This document shows positions 6,439 to 12,325 of a stretch of 12,325 nucleotides of DNA, in pieces. Source of the stretch: Acidimicrobiaceae bacterium (lineage in GTDB: Bacteria > Actinomycetota > Acidimicrobiia > Acidimicrobiales > Palsa-688). Within the stretch, counting starts at the first letter, position 1. Each line of letters opens with the position of its first letter. Where the stretch lies: NCBI GenBank assembly GCA_003156795.1, contig PMHU01000071.1, positions 7,136 to 19,460 of the forward strand, in the 5' to 3' direction. The notes under the pieces are model-generated. The model was given only the letters and a program-made list of their open reading frames with translations. It was not told where the DNA came from and searched no databases. Both the position numbers and the translations under genes were made by a program.

Positions 6439-6878
6439 GACTTGGTCGGCTCCCAGGCTTCGAGGTCGGTGATGAGTCCCTGAGGTTCGCTGCGATAGCG
6501 CGCCGTCACCCGCATCCCTGTGTGCACGGCCTCGACGCGGCCGGCATCGACGGCGCTGACCATGCTCGTGTCGGCGCCGTCCGGCTTGACGAGAGCGAAA
6601 GCGAAGGGATGGTCGAGCGGGTGCTTCTGGGTCGGATCGTCGACCCACGTCCAAGCTTCGACGGTCCCCCCCGGTCCGATCGGCACCATCTCGGTGCCGA
6701 GGGATTCGCCCGTCTCCGGGTCGTACTCGAGGGGTGGTGCCAGCACCCGTCTGTCCTTGGCTCTGATCCCGAGCAGCTGACCGTCTCGCAGGGCCATGAA
6801 AAAGGCGCCCATGACTGGTCCCAAAGTCCGGCTGTAGGGGAACTCGAGCTTCGTCTCGATGATTCTCGGCTCGCTCAC
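6435..6878 (-). CDS. DUF35-like OB-fold protein lacking the zinc ribbon
   Basis: A 147-residue protein and first gene of the operon. The N-terminal helix PYSRTLGPVMGAFFMALRDGQLLGIR matches DUF35 proteins, but where the four cysteines should be it reads AKDRRVLAPPLEYDPETGE, with no Cys at all. The OB-fold follows: TVEAWTWV, PFAFALVKPDGADTSMVSAVDA, GMRVTARYR. It probably pairs with one of the two thiolase-fold proteins, while the zinc-ribbon DUF35 pairs with the other. The start is uncertain. ATG 6896 adds six residues but lies inside a -10-like TAGAAT and the regulatory box; TTG 6947 is unlikely. I chose GTG 6878, which leaves the box 9-22 bases upstream. No good ribosome site is seen for either start. 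Confidence 0.8.
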   Translation of the reverse strand: MSEPRIIETKLEFPYSRTLGPVMGAFFMALRDGQLLGIRAKDRRVLAPPLEYDPETGESLGTEMVPIGPGGTVEAWTWVDDPTQKHPLDHPFAFALVKPDGADTSMVSAVDAGRVEAVHTGMRVTARYRSEPQGLITDLEAWEPTKS

Positions 6879-6886
6879 GATAAAAT

Positions 6887-6900
6887 CAGAACACATTCTA
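6887..6900. promoter_or_regulatory. KstR-like operator between DUF35/thiolase operon and LLM oxidoreductase
   Basis: CAGAACACATTCTA matches six of the eight fixed bases of the mycobacterial KstR consensus TnnAACnnGTTnnA as I remember it. It shares 11 of 12 core bases (AGAACANATTCT) with a second box at 8710-8723 beside the KstR-like gene. It overlaps a minus-strand -10-like TAGAAT (6902 to 6897), so binding would repress the operon, and it lies 67 bases before the divergent oxidoreductase. Confidence 0.6.
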
Positions 6901-6967
6901 GTTCTGGGAGCAAGGTCGCCCCCCTTCGGGTACGGTTTGTTCCGCAAGGGTCACTGAGGGAGGGTGC

Positions 6968-8005
6968 ATGAAGCTGGGACTGCAGCTCGGGTATTGGCAG
7001 GCTCAGCCGCCCGCCGGCGTCCTCGAGAAGGTACTCGAAGCGGAGAAGCTCGGCTTCGACATCGTCTTCACCGCCGAGGCTTGGGGGTCGGATGCCTTCA
7101 GCCCCCTGGCCTGGTGGGGGGCGTCCACCAACCGGATCAAGCTCGGCACTTCGATAGTGCAGATCTCCGCCCGGACGCCCACGTCGACGGCCATGCACGC
7201 CCTCACCATCGACCATCTGTCGGGCGGGCGGCTGGTGCTCGGGCTGGGGTTGTCGGGCCCGCAAGTCGTCGAAGGTTGGTACGGGCAGCCGTTCTCGAAG
7301 CCTCTGGCGCGAACGCGCGAGTACGTCGACATCGTGCGGCAGGTGCTGGCCCGGGAAGGACCCGTGACCAGCGCCGGCCCGCACTTTCCGCTGCCCTACA
7401 CCGGGCCGGGCTCGCTGGGCTATGGCAAGGCGCTTCGACCGATCACCCACCCACTCCGAGCCGACGTGCCGGTCCTGTTGGGGGCCGAGGGTCCGAAAAA
7501 CGTGGCCCTGACGGCCGAGATAGCCGACGGGTGGCTGCCGATCTACTACTCGCCCAAAGTCGCCGACATGTACCGGTCCTGGCTCGACGAGGGTTTCTCA
7601 CGACCGGGAGCCAGGCGCAAGCCGGCCGACTTCGAAATCGCCAGCAACTGCTCCGTGGTCGTGACCGACGAGCGAGATCGGGTGCTGGAGTCGATGAAGC
7701 CGATCCTCGGCTTCTACATCGGAGGCATGGGCGCCAAGGAGATGAACTTCCACAAGAACGTCTTCGGCCGCATGGGTTACGAAAAGGAAGCGGAAGAGGT
7801 CCAGGATCTGTTTTTCGAAGGCAAGCGCGACGACGCTATAGCCGCAGTGCCCCTCGACATGGTTTCTGATATCTCGCTCATAGGGACACGCGAGCGGATC
7901 AGGGCGGATCTGGCCATGTGGGAGGAAGCGGGGGTGACCACCCTCGTGGTCGGAGCCAGCAACCTGGACGAGATGCGAACCGTGGCCGAGGTGATCCTGG
8001 GCTGA
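6968..8005 (+). CDS. LLM-class (luciferase-like) flavin/F420-dependent oxidoreductase
   Basis: A 345-residue TIM-barrel protein of the luciferase-like family. The first strand is MKLGLQLGYW; EAEKLGFDIVFTAEAWGSDAFSPLAWWGA (23-51) and RIKLGTSIVQISARTPTSTAMHALTIDHLSGGRLVLGLGLSG (56-97) are the classic LLM core. DVPVLLGAEGPKNVALTAEIADGWLP follows, and the C-terminus has the usual IGTRERIRADLAMWEEAGVTTLVVGA. The sequence style is that of actinobacterial F420-dependent enzymes, though FMN use cannot be excluded. Substrate is unknown; a redox step on the acyl-CoA or sterol-like compound processed by the divergent operon is inferred. The start ATG 6968 has a strong GAGGGAGGG site five bases upstream. 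It converges with the TetR gene downstream, with a 56-base gap and no clear terminator. Confidence 0.9.
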   Translation: MKLGLQLGYWQAQPPAGVLEKVLEAEKLGFDIVFTAEAWGSDAFSPLAWWGASTNRIKLGTSIVQISARTPTSTAMHALTIDHLSGGRLVLGLGLSGPQVVEGWYGQPFSKPLARTREYVDIVRQVLAREGPVTSAGPHFPLPYTGPGSLGYGKALRPITHPLRADVPVLLGAEGPKNVALTAEIADGWLPIYYSPKVADMYRSWLDEGFSRPGARRKPADFEIASNCSVVVTDERDRVLESMKPILGFYIGGMGAKEMNFHKNVFGRMGYEKEAEEVQDLFFEGKRDDAIAAVPLDMVSDISLIGTRERIRADLAMWEEAGVTTLVVGASNLDEMRTVAEVILG

Positions 8006-8061
8006 GGCGTGACATCTAAAGGCCCGCCGCTTCGAAGGTCGGCCGCCGAACGGGTCTGGCG

Positions 8062-8694
8062 CTAGTCGGCGCGGCCGGCCAGCAGGAGCCGAGCCGCGCT
8101 TTCGAGATCGTTCCCGATGCTCGATATGGGGGCGCGGCCGTTGGCCCACGCGCTGATCGAGGAGTTCCAGACGTGGGCCAAGACGGTGACGATGCCGTCG
8201 ACGTCGTCGAGGGGCATGTCGCACAGGATCGGGGCCGTGATGTCGTAGATCTGGTCGCGCACCCGAACCGCCGCCGAAGCCACCCCCGGGTCGGGCGAGC
8301 TGAGGGCCCGGATGAGGGCGGCGGTGAAGAGCGGTCGGCGTTCCAGGGCGCGCGACGCTCGACGCAAGACATCGACCAGCTGGTCCACAGAGGTGTCGCC
8401 GCGCGCGGGTATCCGGGCCAGACCCCGTTGCAGCTGCGCGGTCCAGGCGGACACCGCTGCCGACAGGAGGTGGTCTTTGGACTCGAAGTACCGGTACACG
8501 GTGGCCAGGGCAACGCCCGCACTCTCGGCGACGACCCGCATGTGGACCGCGTCATATCCGCCTTCGGTCCCCAAGTCGATGGCGGCCTCGACGATGCGCT
8601 GCCGGCGGACCAGGGCCTTGGGCGTGAGAGGCGACCCGTCGACAGCAGTGGCGGTCGCAAGTTCGGTCAACGCGGTCGGTCCTCCCGAAGCCAT
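8062..8694 (-). CDS. KstR-like TetR family transcriptional repressor
   Basis: A 210-residue TetR regulator. After a ~25-residue lead, RRQRIVEAAIDLGTEGGYDAVHMRVVAESAGVALATVYRYFESKDHLLSAAV (30-81) is the DNA-binding domain. It closely resembles KstR, the cholesterol-catabolism repressor of Mycobacterium and Rhodococcus, which has GGYEAVQMRAVA and LYRYFPSKVHLL at the same places. The ligand domain also has KstR-style RAxxRxPLFTxALIRAL and VWNSSISAWANGRA. KstR responds to CoA thioesters of sterol metabolites; a similar CoA-ester ligand is likely, but its identity is unknown. The ATG 8694 is 15 bases from a KstR-like box (8710-8723) shared with the divergent desulforedoxin-like gene, and the same box precedes the thiolase/DUF35 operon, supporting autoregulation plus local control. 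True KstR orthology is not claimed. Confidence 0.9.
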   Translation of the reverse strand: MASGGPTALTELATATAVDGSPLTPKALVRRQRIVEAAIDLGTEGGYDAVHMRVVAESAGVALATVYRYFESKDHLLSAAVSAWTAQLQRGLARIPARGDTSVDQLVDVLRRASRALERRPLFTAALIRALSSPDPGVASAAVRVRDQIYDITAPILCDMPLDDVDGIVTVLAHVWNSSISAWANGRAPISSIGNDLESAARLLLAGRAD

Positions 8695-8709
8695 ACGCTC
8701 TCTAGAAAG

Positions 8710-8723
8710 TAGAACAGATTCTC
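8710..8723. promoter_or_regulatory. KstR-like operator between TetR and desulforedoxin-like gene
   Basis: TAGAACAGATTCTC keeps six of eight fixed positions of TnnAACnnGTTnnA and the same asymmetric core AGAACANATTCT as the box at 6887-6900, in the same orientation relative to its divergent genes. It is 15 bases before the TetR ATG (8694) and 30 bases before the small gene at 8754. It is probably the autoregulatory site. Confidence 0.6.
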
Positions 8724-8753
8724 ATCCTGGATTTGAGCACACAAGGGGAGTCG

Positions 8754-8897
8754 ATGGCACTTCAAGTGGGAAAGCGTTACAAGTGCGAGAGTTGCGGAGC
8801 CGAGGCGCTCATCACCAAGCCCGGCGCCGGAGACTTGCTCTGCTGCAATCAGGCCATGGAGATGATTCAACCCAAGACGACGCCCTCCTCGGATTGA
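8754..8897 (+). CDS. Desulforedoxin-like small iron protein
   Basis: A 47-residue protein below usual ORF size limits. GKRYKCESCGAEALITK followed by GAGDLLCCNQAMEM reproduces the desulforedoxin / desulfoferrodoxin N-terminal pattern: Cys11-x2-Cys14 ... Cys30-Cys31, with the GxLxCC turn. Four such cysteines hold one iron as Fe(Cys)4, an electron-transfer centre. GGGGAG lies four bases before ATG 8754. The gene is divergent from the KstR-like TetR gene with a shared operator, so it is probably co-regulated with the thiolase/DUF35 and LLM genes. It may supply electrons to an enzyme of this pathway or have a redox-protective role; neither is shown. Its last 31 bases overlap, tail to tail, the end of the CoA-transferase gene on the other strand. 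The motif and ribosome site make the call firm despite the length. Confidence 0.82.
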   Translation: MALQVGKRYKCESCGAEALITKPGAGDLLCCNQAMEMIQPKTTPSSD

Positions 8898-10432
8898 GCG
8901 TCCGCGCCCAGCAGGAACGGGCCGTCCGGGTGCATCAACTCGGTTCCCGCGACGTTCAAAGGGTGGAACATTCCGGTCGCCACCCCCGCGTTGTACAGCG
9001 CTTCGCCCCGCCCCATGGGAGAAACAACGTTCGATGGATCGAACGCGAGCAAAGGCTGGATGGCTCCGGCTAGCGGGATCTCGAGCGACGCCGATGGCCG
9101 GCCGCGGTCGCGCCCGACGATCGCGGCCACGACGGCGAAGGCGGCCGTGAATCCAGATATCGGGTCCGGGTAGGTCACCGCAGGAGATTCAAAAGTACCG
9201 TCGCCTCGGTCGCCCAACCCCGAAAGCGCGTGCACGCCTGTCCCAAACGCCACCCAGTCCCGCCGGGGCCCGGGCCCGAATGCGGGCATGGAGACGCTCA
9301 GAGAGACTCCGGACCCGTCGCCCCAAACTGCCGGCGACAGCCCGAAGTTGGCCATCACCCTCGGCGAAAACGAGTCGATCACCACGTCGGATCGCCGAGC
9401 CAGGGCCACGAACTGGTCGCGCTGGTCAGGCTCGCGGAGATCGAGAGGCATCCGAGTCTTGCCCTGGTTGAGGGCGTTGAAGAGGGCAGAGTCCTCGCCG
9501 GCCAGACGCTGGCGACCGCCGGGGTAGATCCCCTTGCCGTCGAGCGCCCGGGTCCCGTCCAGGCGCACGTCCGGCTCCACTTTGTAGACGGCGGCGCCCA
9601 GGCAGGCGAGCAGCCAGGTGGCCAGCGGTCCAGCCCACATGGCGGTCAGGTCGCAGACCGTGATGTCGCTCAGTGGCCCACCCGGGTTCGGCCAAGGAAC
9701 GTCGTTCCGACCTCGCCGTCGGGCCGGGGCGATGGGCTGCGTGGGAGGTGTGCCGAGGATCGGATCGAGCGGGGCCGCTCGTTCCCACTCTTTGTACTCG
9801 CAGACCGCTAGCCGCCACTCCTGGGCGGAGGCTTCGATCGTGGCCGCGTCCGCGTGCGGCGGCAGCGAGGCCAGGAGGTCGGCGAACCGGTCCTGGTCGC
9901 CTGTCGCCCCCAAGTCTGCGCTCAACCAACCTCCGCCGGGGGCCGGCCGTGGATGCGGCGGCACCGGCCAGTCAGGAGAGTCGTAGGCGGCGGCCATGAC
10001 TGGCGGCAGGAACACTTGGATGGCTACTCCCAGTTCGCTGACGACTACTGGGGCCCGGCCCCGCCAGGCGGCCAAGGCGCCCAGGGCCAGCGCCACCCCG
10101 GTCGCGTAGTCGAGAGCACCCGCAGGGATTCCCGACGTCGAGCAGCTGGTCGGAGCCGGGCGCAACCGGGCGCCACGGCGCTCACCCGCCCGGCCAGCGC
10201 CGGCGGGGTCCACGCTTAGCACCAGGTCGGCCTGCTCGCAGTCCGCGTTGCTCCCGCTCAGGGCCGCGCCCACCGCGAACGGCGTCGTGGGCGGGTGGGC
10301 CTGCACGACCGAAGCGCCTCTACCGGCGAGCAGCCAGGCCGCCACTTCCGCCGCCACTCCGGAATGCAGCCGGCCGACGGTCAGGCCCGACAGCGATCCG
10401 TTGGACGCCGGAGTCAGTCGGCTTGCGTCCAC
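8867..10432 (-). CDS. CaiB/BaiF class III CoA-transferase-like protein, tandem/rearranged form
   Basis: A 521-residue protein that contains two CaiB-like N-terminal units. The first (about 15-225) is condensed and degenerate: LSGLTVGRLHSGVAAEVAAWLLAGRGASVV, then GVALALGALAAWRG and VVVSELGVAIQVFLPPV. The second (254-521) is a normal large domain: LSDITVCDLTAMWAGPLATWLLACLGAAVYKVEPD, ALNQGKTRMPLDLREPDQR, RSDVVIDSFSPRVMANFGL. It ends without the usual C-terminal third. Where family III enzymes have the catalytic Asp (xDLxxQAxSGL), this protein reads GTGVHALSGL (397-406), so Asp is replaced by Gly. CoA transfer between acids is the family reaction; here activity is uncertain. The start is GTG 10432, seven bases after the preceding stop. 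It forms an operon with the upstream CaiB-like gene and overlaps the desulforedoxin-like gene at its tail. Confidence 0.82.
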   Translation of the reverse strand: MDASRLTPASNGSLSGLTVGRLHSGVAAEVAAWLLAGRGASVVQAHPPTTPFAVGAALSGSNADCEQADLVLSVDPAGAGRAGERRGARLRPAPTSCSTSGIPAGALDYATGVALALGALAAWRGRAPVVVSELGVAIQVFLPPVMAAAYDSPDWPVPPHPRPAPGGGWLSADLGATGDQDRFADLLASLPPHADAATIEASAQEWRLAVCEYKEWERAAPLDPILGTPPTQPIAPARRRGRNDVPWPNPGGPLSDITVCDLTAMWAGPLATWLLACLGAAVYKVEPDVRLDGTRALDGKGIYPGGRQRLAGEDSALFNALNQGKTRMPLDLREPDQRDQFVALARRSDVVIDSFSPRVMANFGLSPAVWGDGSGVSLSVSMPAFGPGPRRDWVAFGTGVHALSGLGDRGDGTFESPAVTYPDPISGFTAAFAVVAAIVGRDRGRPSASLEIPLAGAIQPLLAFDPSNVVSPMGRGEALYNAGVATGMFHPLNVAGTELMHPDGPFLLGADAQSEEGVVLG

Positions 10433-10439
10433 CGACGTT

Positions 10440-11678
10440 TCAAGCCGGCGGTTCGGTCACTTCCAGGACCCCGTTGGCGACCAGCTGGTCGATCGTGGCG
10501 GGGTCGAGGCCGAGGAGTTCGCGGGCGATGTCCCGGGTGTGCCCGCCGAGCGCCGGCGCCGGGCCGATGAAAGGTCGACCCATGGCGCTGGCCTGGAAGG
10601 CGGGACCTTCCAGGATCATCGGCCCCACCCCGGGCTGGTCGATCTCGGCCAGGTAGCCGCGGAACTGAAGGTGGGGGTCGTCGGGCTGGTCGCTGGCGTA
10701 GGCGACCATCGCGGCCGGGACGCCATGGGTTTGCAGGGTGGTCATGGCGTCGATGTCGCTGCGTGTCGAGGTCCAGGCGCCGATGTGCTCGTCGATCTCG
10801 TCCTGGCGGGCCAGGCGCCCTTCGGCCGACTCGAACGCGCCGTCGGAGGCCCACGCCGGGTCGCCGAGCGCCTTGCGTAACCGGGACCAGTCCTCGTCAT
10901 CCCGGCACGTGATCACGCACCACCTCTCATCGCCTGCGCATTGGTACACACCCCAAGGGGCGCCCCGCGGGCTGCGGTTCCCGAGCGGTCGCACCGCGCC
11001 CGGTTGCAAGCTCTCCTGAAGGAAGAACTGGGCCATCATCCCGAGCACGGTCTCCACTTGGGCCACTTCGACGTGGGCGCCCCGACCGTGGCGTTGACGG
11101 GCGGCCAGGGCGGCGAGAGCGGCGATGGCGCACAGCCTCCCCACCACGTGGTCGGGGAAGATCACCGCTGCACCCGGCGGCATCCCGCCGTCGGGGAAGT
11201 TCCACAGCCACGTCATGCCGCCCGCCGGGCGGGTGCTCGGCCCGTACCCGAGCCAATCCGCCCAAGGACCCGTCGTACCCATGAGCTGGCTGCTCACCAT
11301 GACGACGGCGGGATTGACCTCCTTCAGGACTTCGTACCCGAGGCCGAGGTCGTCCATGGTGCCGGCCGAGTTGTTTTCGATGACCACGTCCGAGCTGGCC
11401 ACCAGCCGCTTGACCAGGGCCAGGCCTTCGGCGGTCTTGATGTTGACTCCGAGGCTGCGCTTGGATCGGCTGGACGACGCGAAGGAGGGGGACATCTCGC
11501 TGCCGGCCACCAGGCGGATGAAGTCGGGGTAGGTCCGGCTCTCGATCTTGATGACGTCGGCGCCGTAGTCCGCCAGAATCTGCGTAGCGTAAGGGCCCAA
11601 CACCATCGAGGTCAGGTCAACGACGCGCAAGCCCTGGAGCGGGGCTTGGTCGTTTGAACGGGTTTCGGTCGAGGACAT
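10440..11678 (-). CDS. CaiB/BaiF class III CoA-transferase family protein
   Basis: A 412-residue protein of standard family length. The N-terminal unit is LQGLRVVDLTSMVLGPYATQILADYGADVIKIES (14-47), then SSSRSKRSLGVNIKTAEG and SSDVVIENNSAGTMDDLGLGYEVLKEVNPAVVMVSSQLMG. The C-terminal part includes GRGAHVEVAQVETVLGM, CVITCRDDEDWSRLRKALGDP, and a normal family end with HTRDIARELLGLD. The stretch after GTTGPWADW reads YGPSTRPAGGMT where formyl-CoA transferase-type enzymes have YDLxxQAxSGL, so the acceptor Asp is again absent. Such members may still work on acyl-CoAs by another route, or act with the neighbouring CaiB-like protein as a hetero-oligomer. The start is ATG 11678 with AAGGA very close. 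It is seven bases from the downstream gene; no KstR-like box was found in front. Confidence 0.88.
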   Translation of the reverse strand: MSSTETRSNDQAPLQGLRVVDLTSMVLGPYATQILADYGADVIKIESRTYPDFIRLVAGSEMSPSFASSSRSKRSLGVNIKTAEGLALVKRLVASSDVVIENNSAGTMDDLGLGYEVLKEVNPAVVMVSSQLMGTTGPWADWLGYGPSTRPAGGMTWLWNFPDGGMPPGAAVIFPDHVVGRLCAIAALAALAARQRHGRGAHVEVAQVETVLGMMAQFFLQESLQPGAVRPLGNRSPRGAPWGVYQCAGDERWCVITCRDDEDWSRLRKALGDPAWASDGAFESAEGRLARQDEIDEHIGAWTSTRSDIDAMTTLQTHGVPAAMVAYASDQPDDPHLQFRGYLAEIDQPGVGPMILEGPAFQASAMGRPFIGPAPALGGHTRDIARELLGLDPATIDQLVANGVLEVTEPPA

Positions 11679-11717
11679 GATCCTTATGCTACTGCTCCCG
11701 CTATCGCTGTTGCCGCA

Positions 11718-12095
11718 TCATCGGATCACGCGCTTCGGATCTTCTTCGTAGGGCGGCGAATAGATGACGAGGATTTTGCACGGCGTCGGCCCGACGGCGG
11801 TGAAGACGTGTTGCCTGTCGGGCGGAAAGTAGCAGCAATCGCCGGGGCCGAGCTGCGCTTTCTGAGCGTCGACTTCGGCGACGGCTGCGCCTTCTAGCAA
11901 ATAGCAGAACTGCTCGATGCCCGGATGCGCATGAGCGAGCGCGCCTTCGCCCGGCTGCAAGGTTCCGTGGATCACCTCGATGGCGCCGTGGCCGATGCGT
12001 TTCGGATCGATCAGCCGCCGGTTGACGGTGCCGCTGTGATTGGCGGGATGATAGCTCGGCACATCCGCGGCGCGCACGAAGTAGCGATTGTTCAT
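11718..12095 (-). CDS. Cupin domain protein
   Basis: A 125-residue single-domain cupin. Cupin motif 1 is visible as the GEGALAHAHPGIEQFCYLLEG segment (two His and Glu as metal ligands), and motif 2 as GPGDCCYFPPDRQHVF, with the fourth-ligand His in RQH. The fold binds a metal ion and may act as a dioxygenase, isomerase or binding protein; the substrate is unknown. I chose ATG 12095 (MNNRYFVRAADV) over an upstream start because it leaves a 41-base gap to the previous gene and fits cupin N-termini; GGGAC is a weak ribosome site. Sampled GC for 11761-12240 is about 61%, against about 72% in the CoA-transferase genes. It follows an acyl-CoA dehydrogenase on the same strand and is probably in its operon. 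Confidence 0.82.
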   Translation of the reverse strand: MNNRYFVRAADVPSYHPANHSGTVNRRLIDPKRIGHGAIEVIHGTLQPGEGALAHAHPGIEQFCYLLEGAAVAEVDAQKAQLGPGDCCYFPPDRQHVFTAVGPTPCKILVIYSPPYEEDPKRVIR

Positions 12096-12136
12096 GGCTA
12101 GTGTCCCGATTCCGAAGTTCGCAGGCTTTACTCGCC

Positions 12137-12325
12137 TCAATACGATTTCGGCAGTCCCAAGACCTTCTCGGCGATGAAGCAGAGAATAAGCTGCGGCGAC
12201 ACTGGCGCGATGCGCGGGATCAGGCTTTCACGCAGATAGCGCTCGACGTGATATTCCTTGGCATAGCCGTAGCCGCCATGGGTCATCACCGCGGTCTGGC
12301 AGGCTTTGAAGCCGGCTTCGGCGCC
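12137..12325 (-). CDS. Acyl-CoA dehydrogenase, C-terminal part (cut by window edge)
   Basis: Only the last 62 codons are inside the window; the 5' part lies beyond 12325. The visible protein reads TAVMTHGGYGYAKEYHVERYLRES, then RIAPVSPQLILCFIAEKVLGLPKSY and a TGA stop. This is the standard end of FAD-dependent acyl-CoA dehydrogenases: the QxxGGxGY-like turn near the flavin, followed by the last helix and GLPKSY. The enzyme introduces an alpha-beta double bond into acyl-CoAs. The active-site Glu lies outside the window. The wording of the tail (SPQLILCFIAEKVLGLPKSY) resembles proteobacterial, especially Bradyrhizobium-like, members more than actinobacterial ones; this is my impression, not a search result. 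Confidence 0.88.
   Translation of the reverse strand, partial: GAEAGFKACQTAVMTHGGYGYAKEYHVERYLRESLIPRIAPVSPQLILCFIAEKVLGLPKSY

Noticed and set aside
6964..7869. A 301-codon frame overlapping the LLM oxidoreductase.
   Set aside because: It is a frame-shifted shadow rich in Arg/Ala/Gly; the LLM frame has the strong ribosome site and full family motifs.
8006..8061. Possible terminator between the convergent LLM and TetR genes.
   Set aside because: Only 4-base GC pairings were found; no convincing stem or U tract.

Overview
The window comes from a high-GC, probably actinobacterial genome. The evidence is abundant GTG starts, a luciferase-like oxidoreductase of the F420-using type, a KstR-like TetR regulator, and a density of CoA-thioester catabolism genes. 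No rRNA, tRNA, CRISPR array or insertion sequence was seen.

Left third (1-3415): an SRPBCC-type protein (minus strand) is divergent from a TetR regulator, with a strong inverted repeat between them. Next comes a translationally coupled pair, a 3-hydroxyisobutyrate-dehydrogenase-like NAD enzyme and a carboxymuconolactone-decarboxylase-like protein, preceded by what looks like the last codons of a lost short-chain dehydrogenase. A small conserved protein of unknown function, a double hairpin and a DUF1059 gene of clearly lower GC follow.

Centre (3646-8897): this is the most interesting part. A tightly overlapping minus-strand operon encodes two DUF35 OB-fold proteins and two thiolase-fold proteins. 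Neither thiolase-fold protein has the usual catalytic cysteine or histidine, and one DUF35 protein has lost its zinc ribbon. An LLM-class oxidoreductase diverges from the operon. Beyond it lies a KstR-like TetR gene, itself divergent from an unlisted 47-residue desulforedoxin-like gene. The two divergent promoters carry nearly identical KstR-like boxes (6887-6900 and 8710-8723). I infer one local regulon in which the TetR protein controls itself, the small iron protein, the oxidoreductase and a thiolase/DUF35 acyl-CoA lyase (retro-aldolase-like) complex. The likely substrate is a CoA ester of a sterol or branched/alicyclic compound, but the sequence does not name it.

Right third (8867-12325): two adjacent class III (CaiB/BaiF) CoA-transferase-like genes lie on the minus strand, one of them an unusual tandem or rearranged form. 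After a short gap come a small cupin and the C-terminal end of an acyl-CoA dehydrogenase, running off the window. This last 0.6 kb has lower GC and looks proteobacterial in protein style, so it may mark horizontal transfer or an assembly join.

All family assignments are by eye from motifs; no database search was run.
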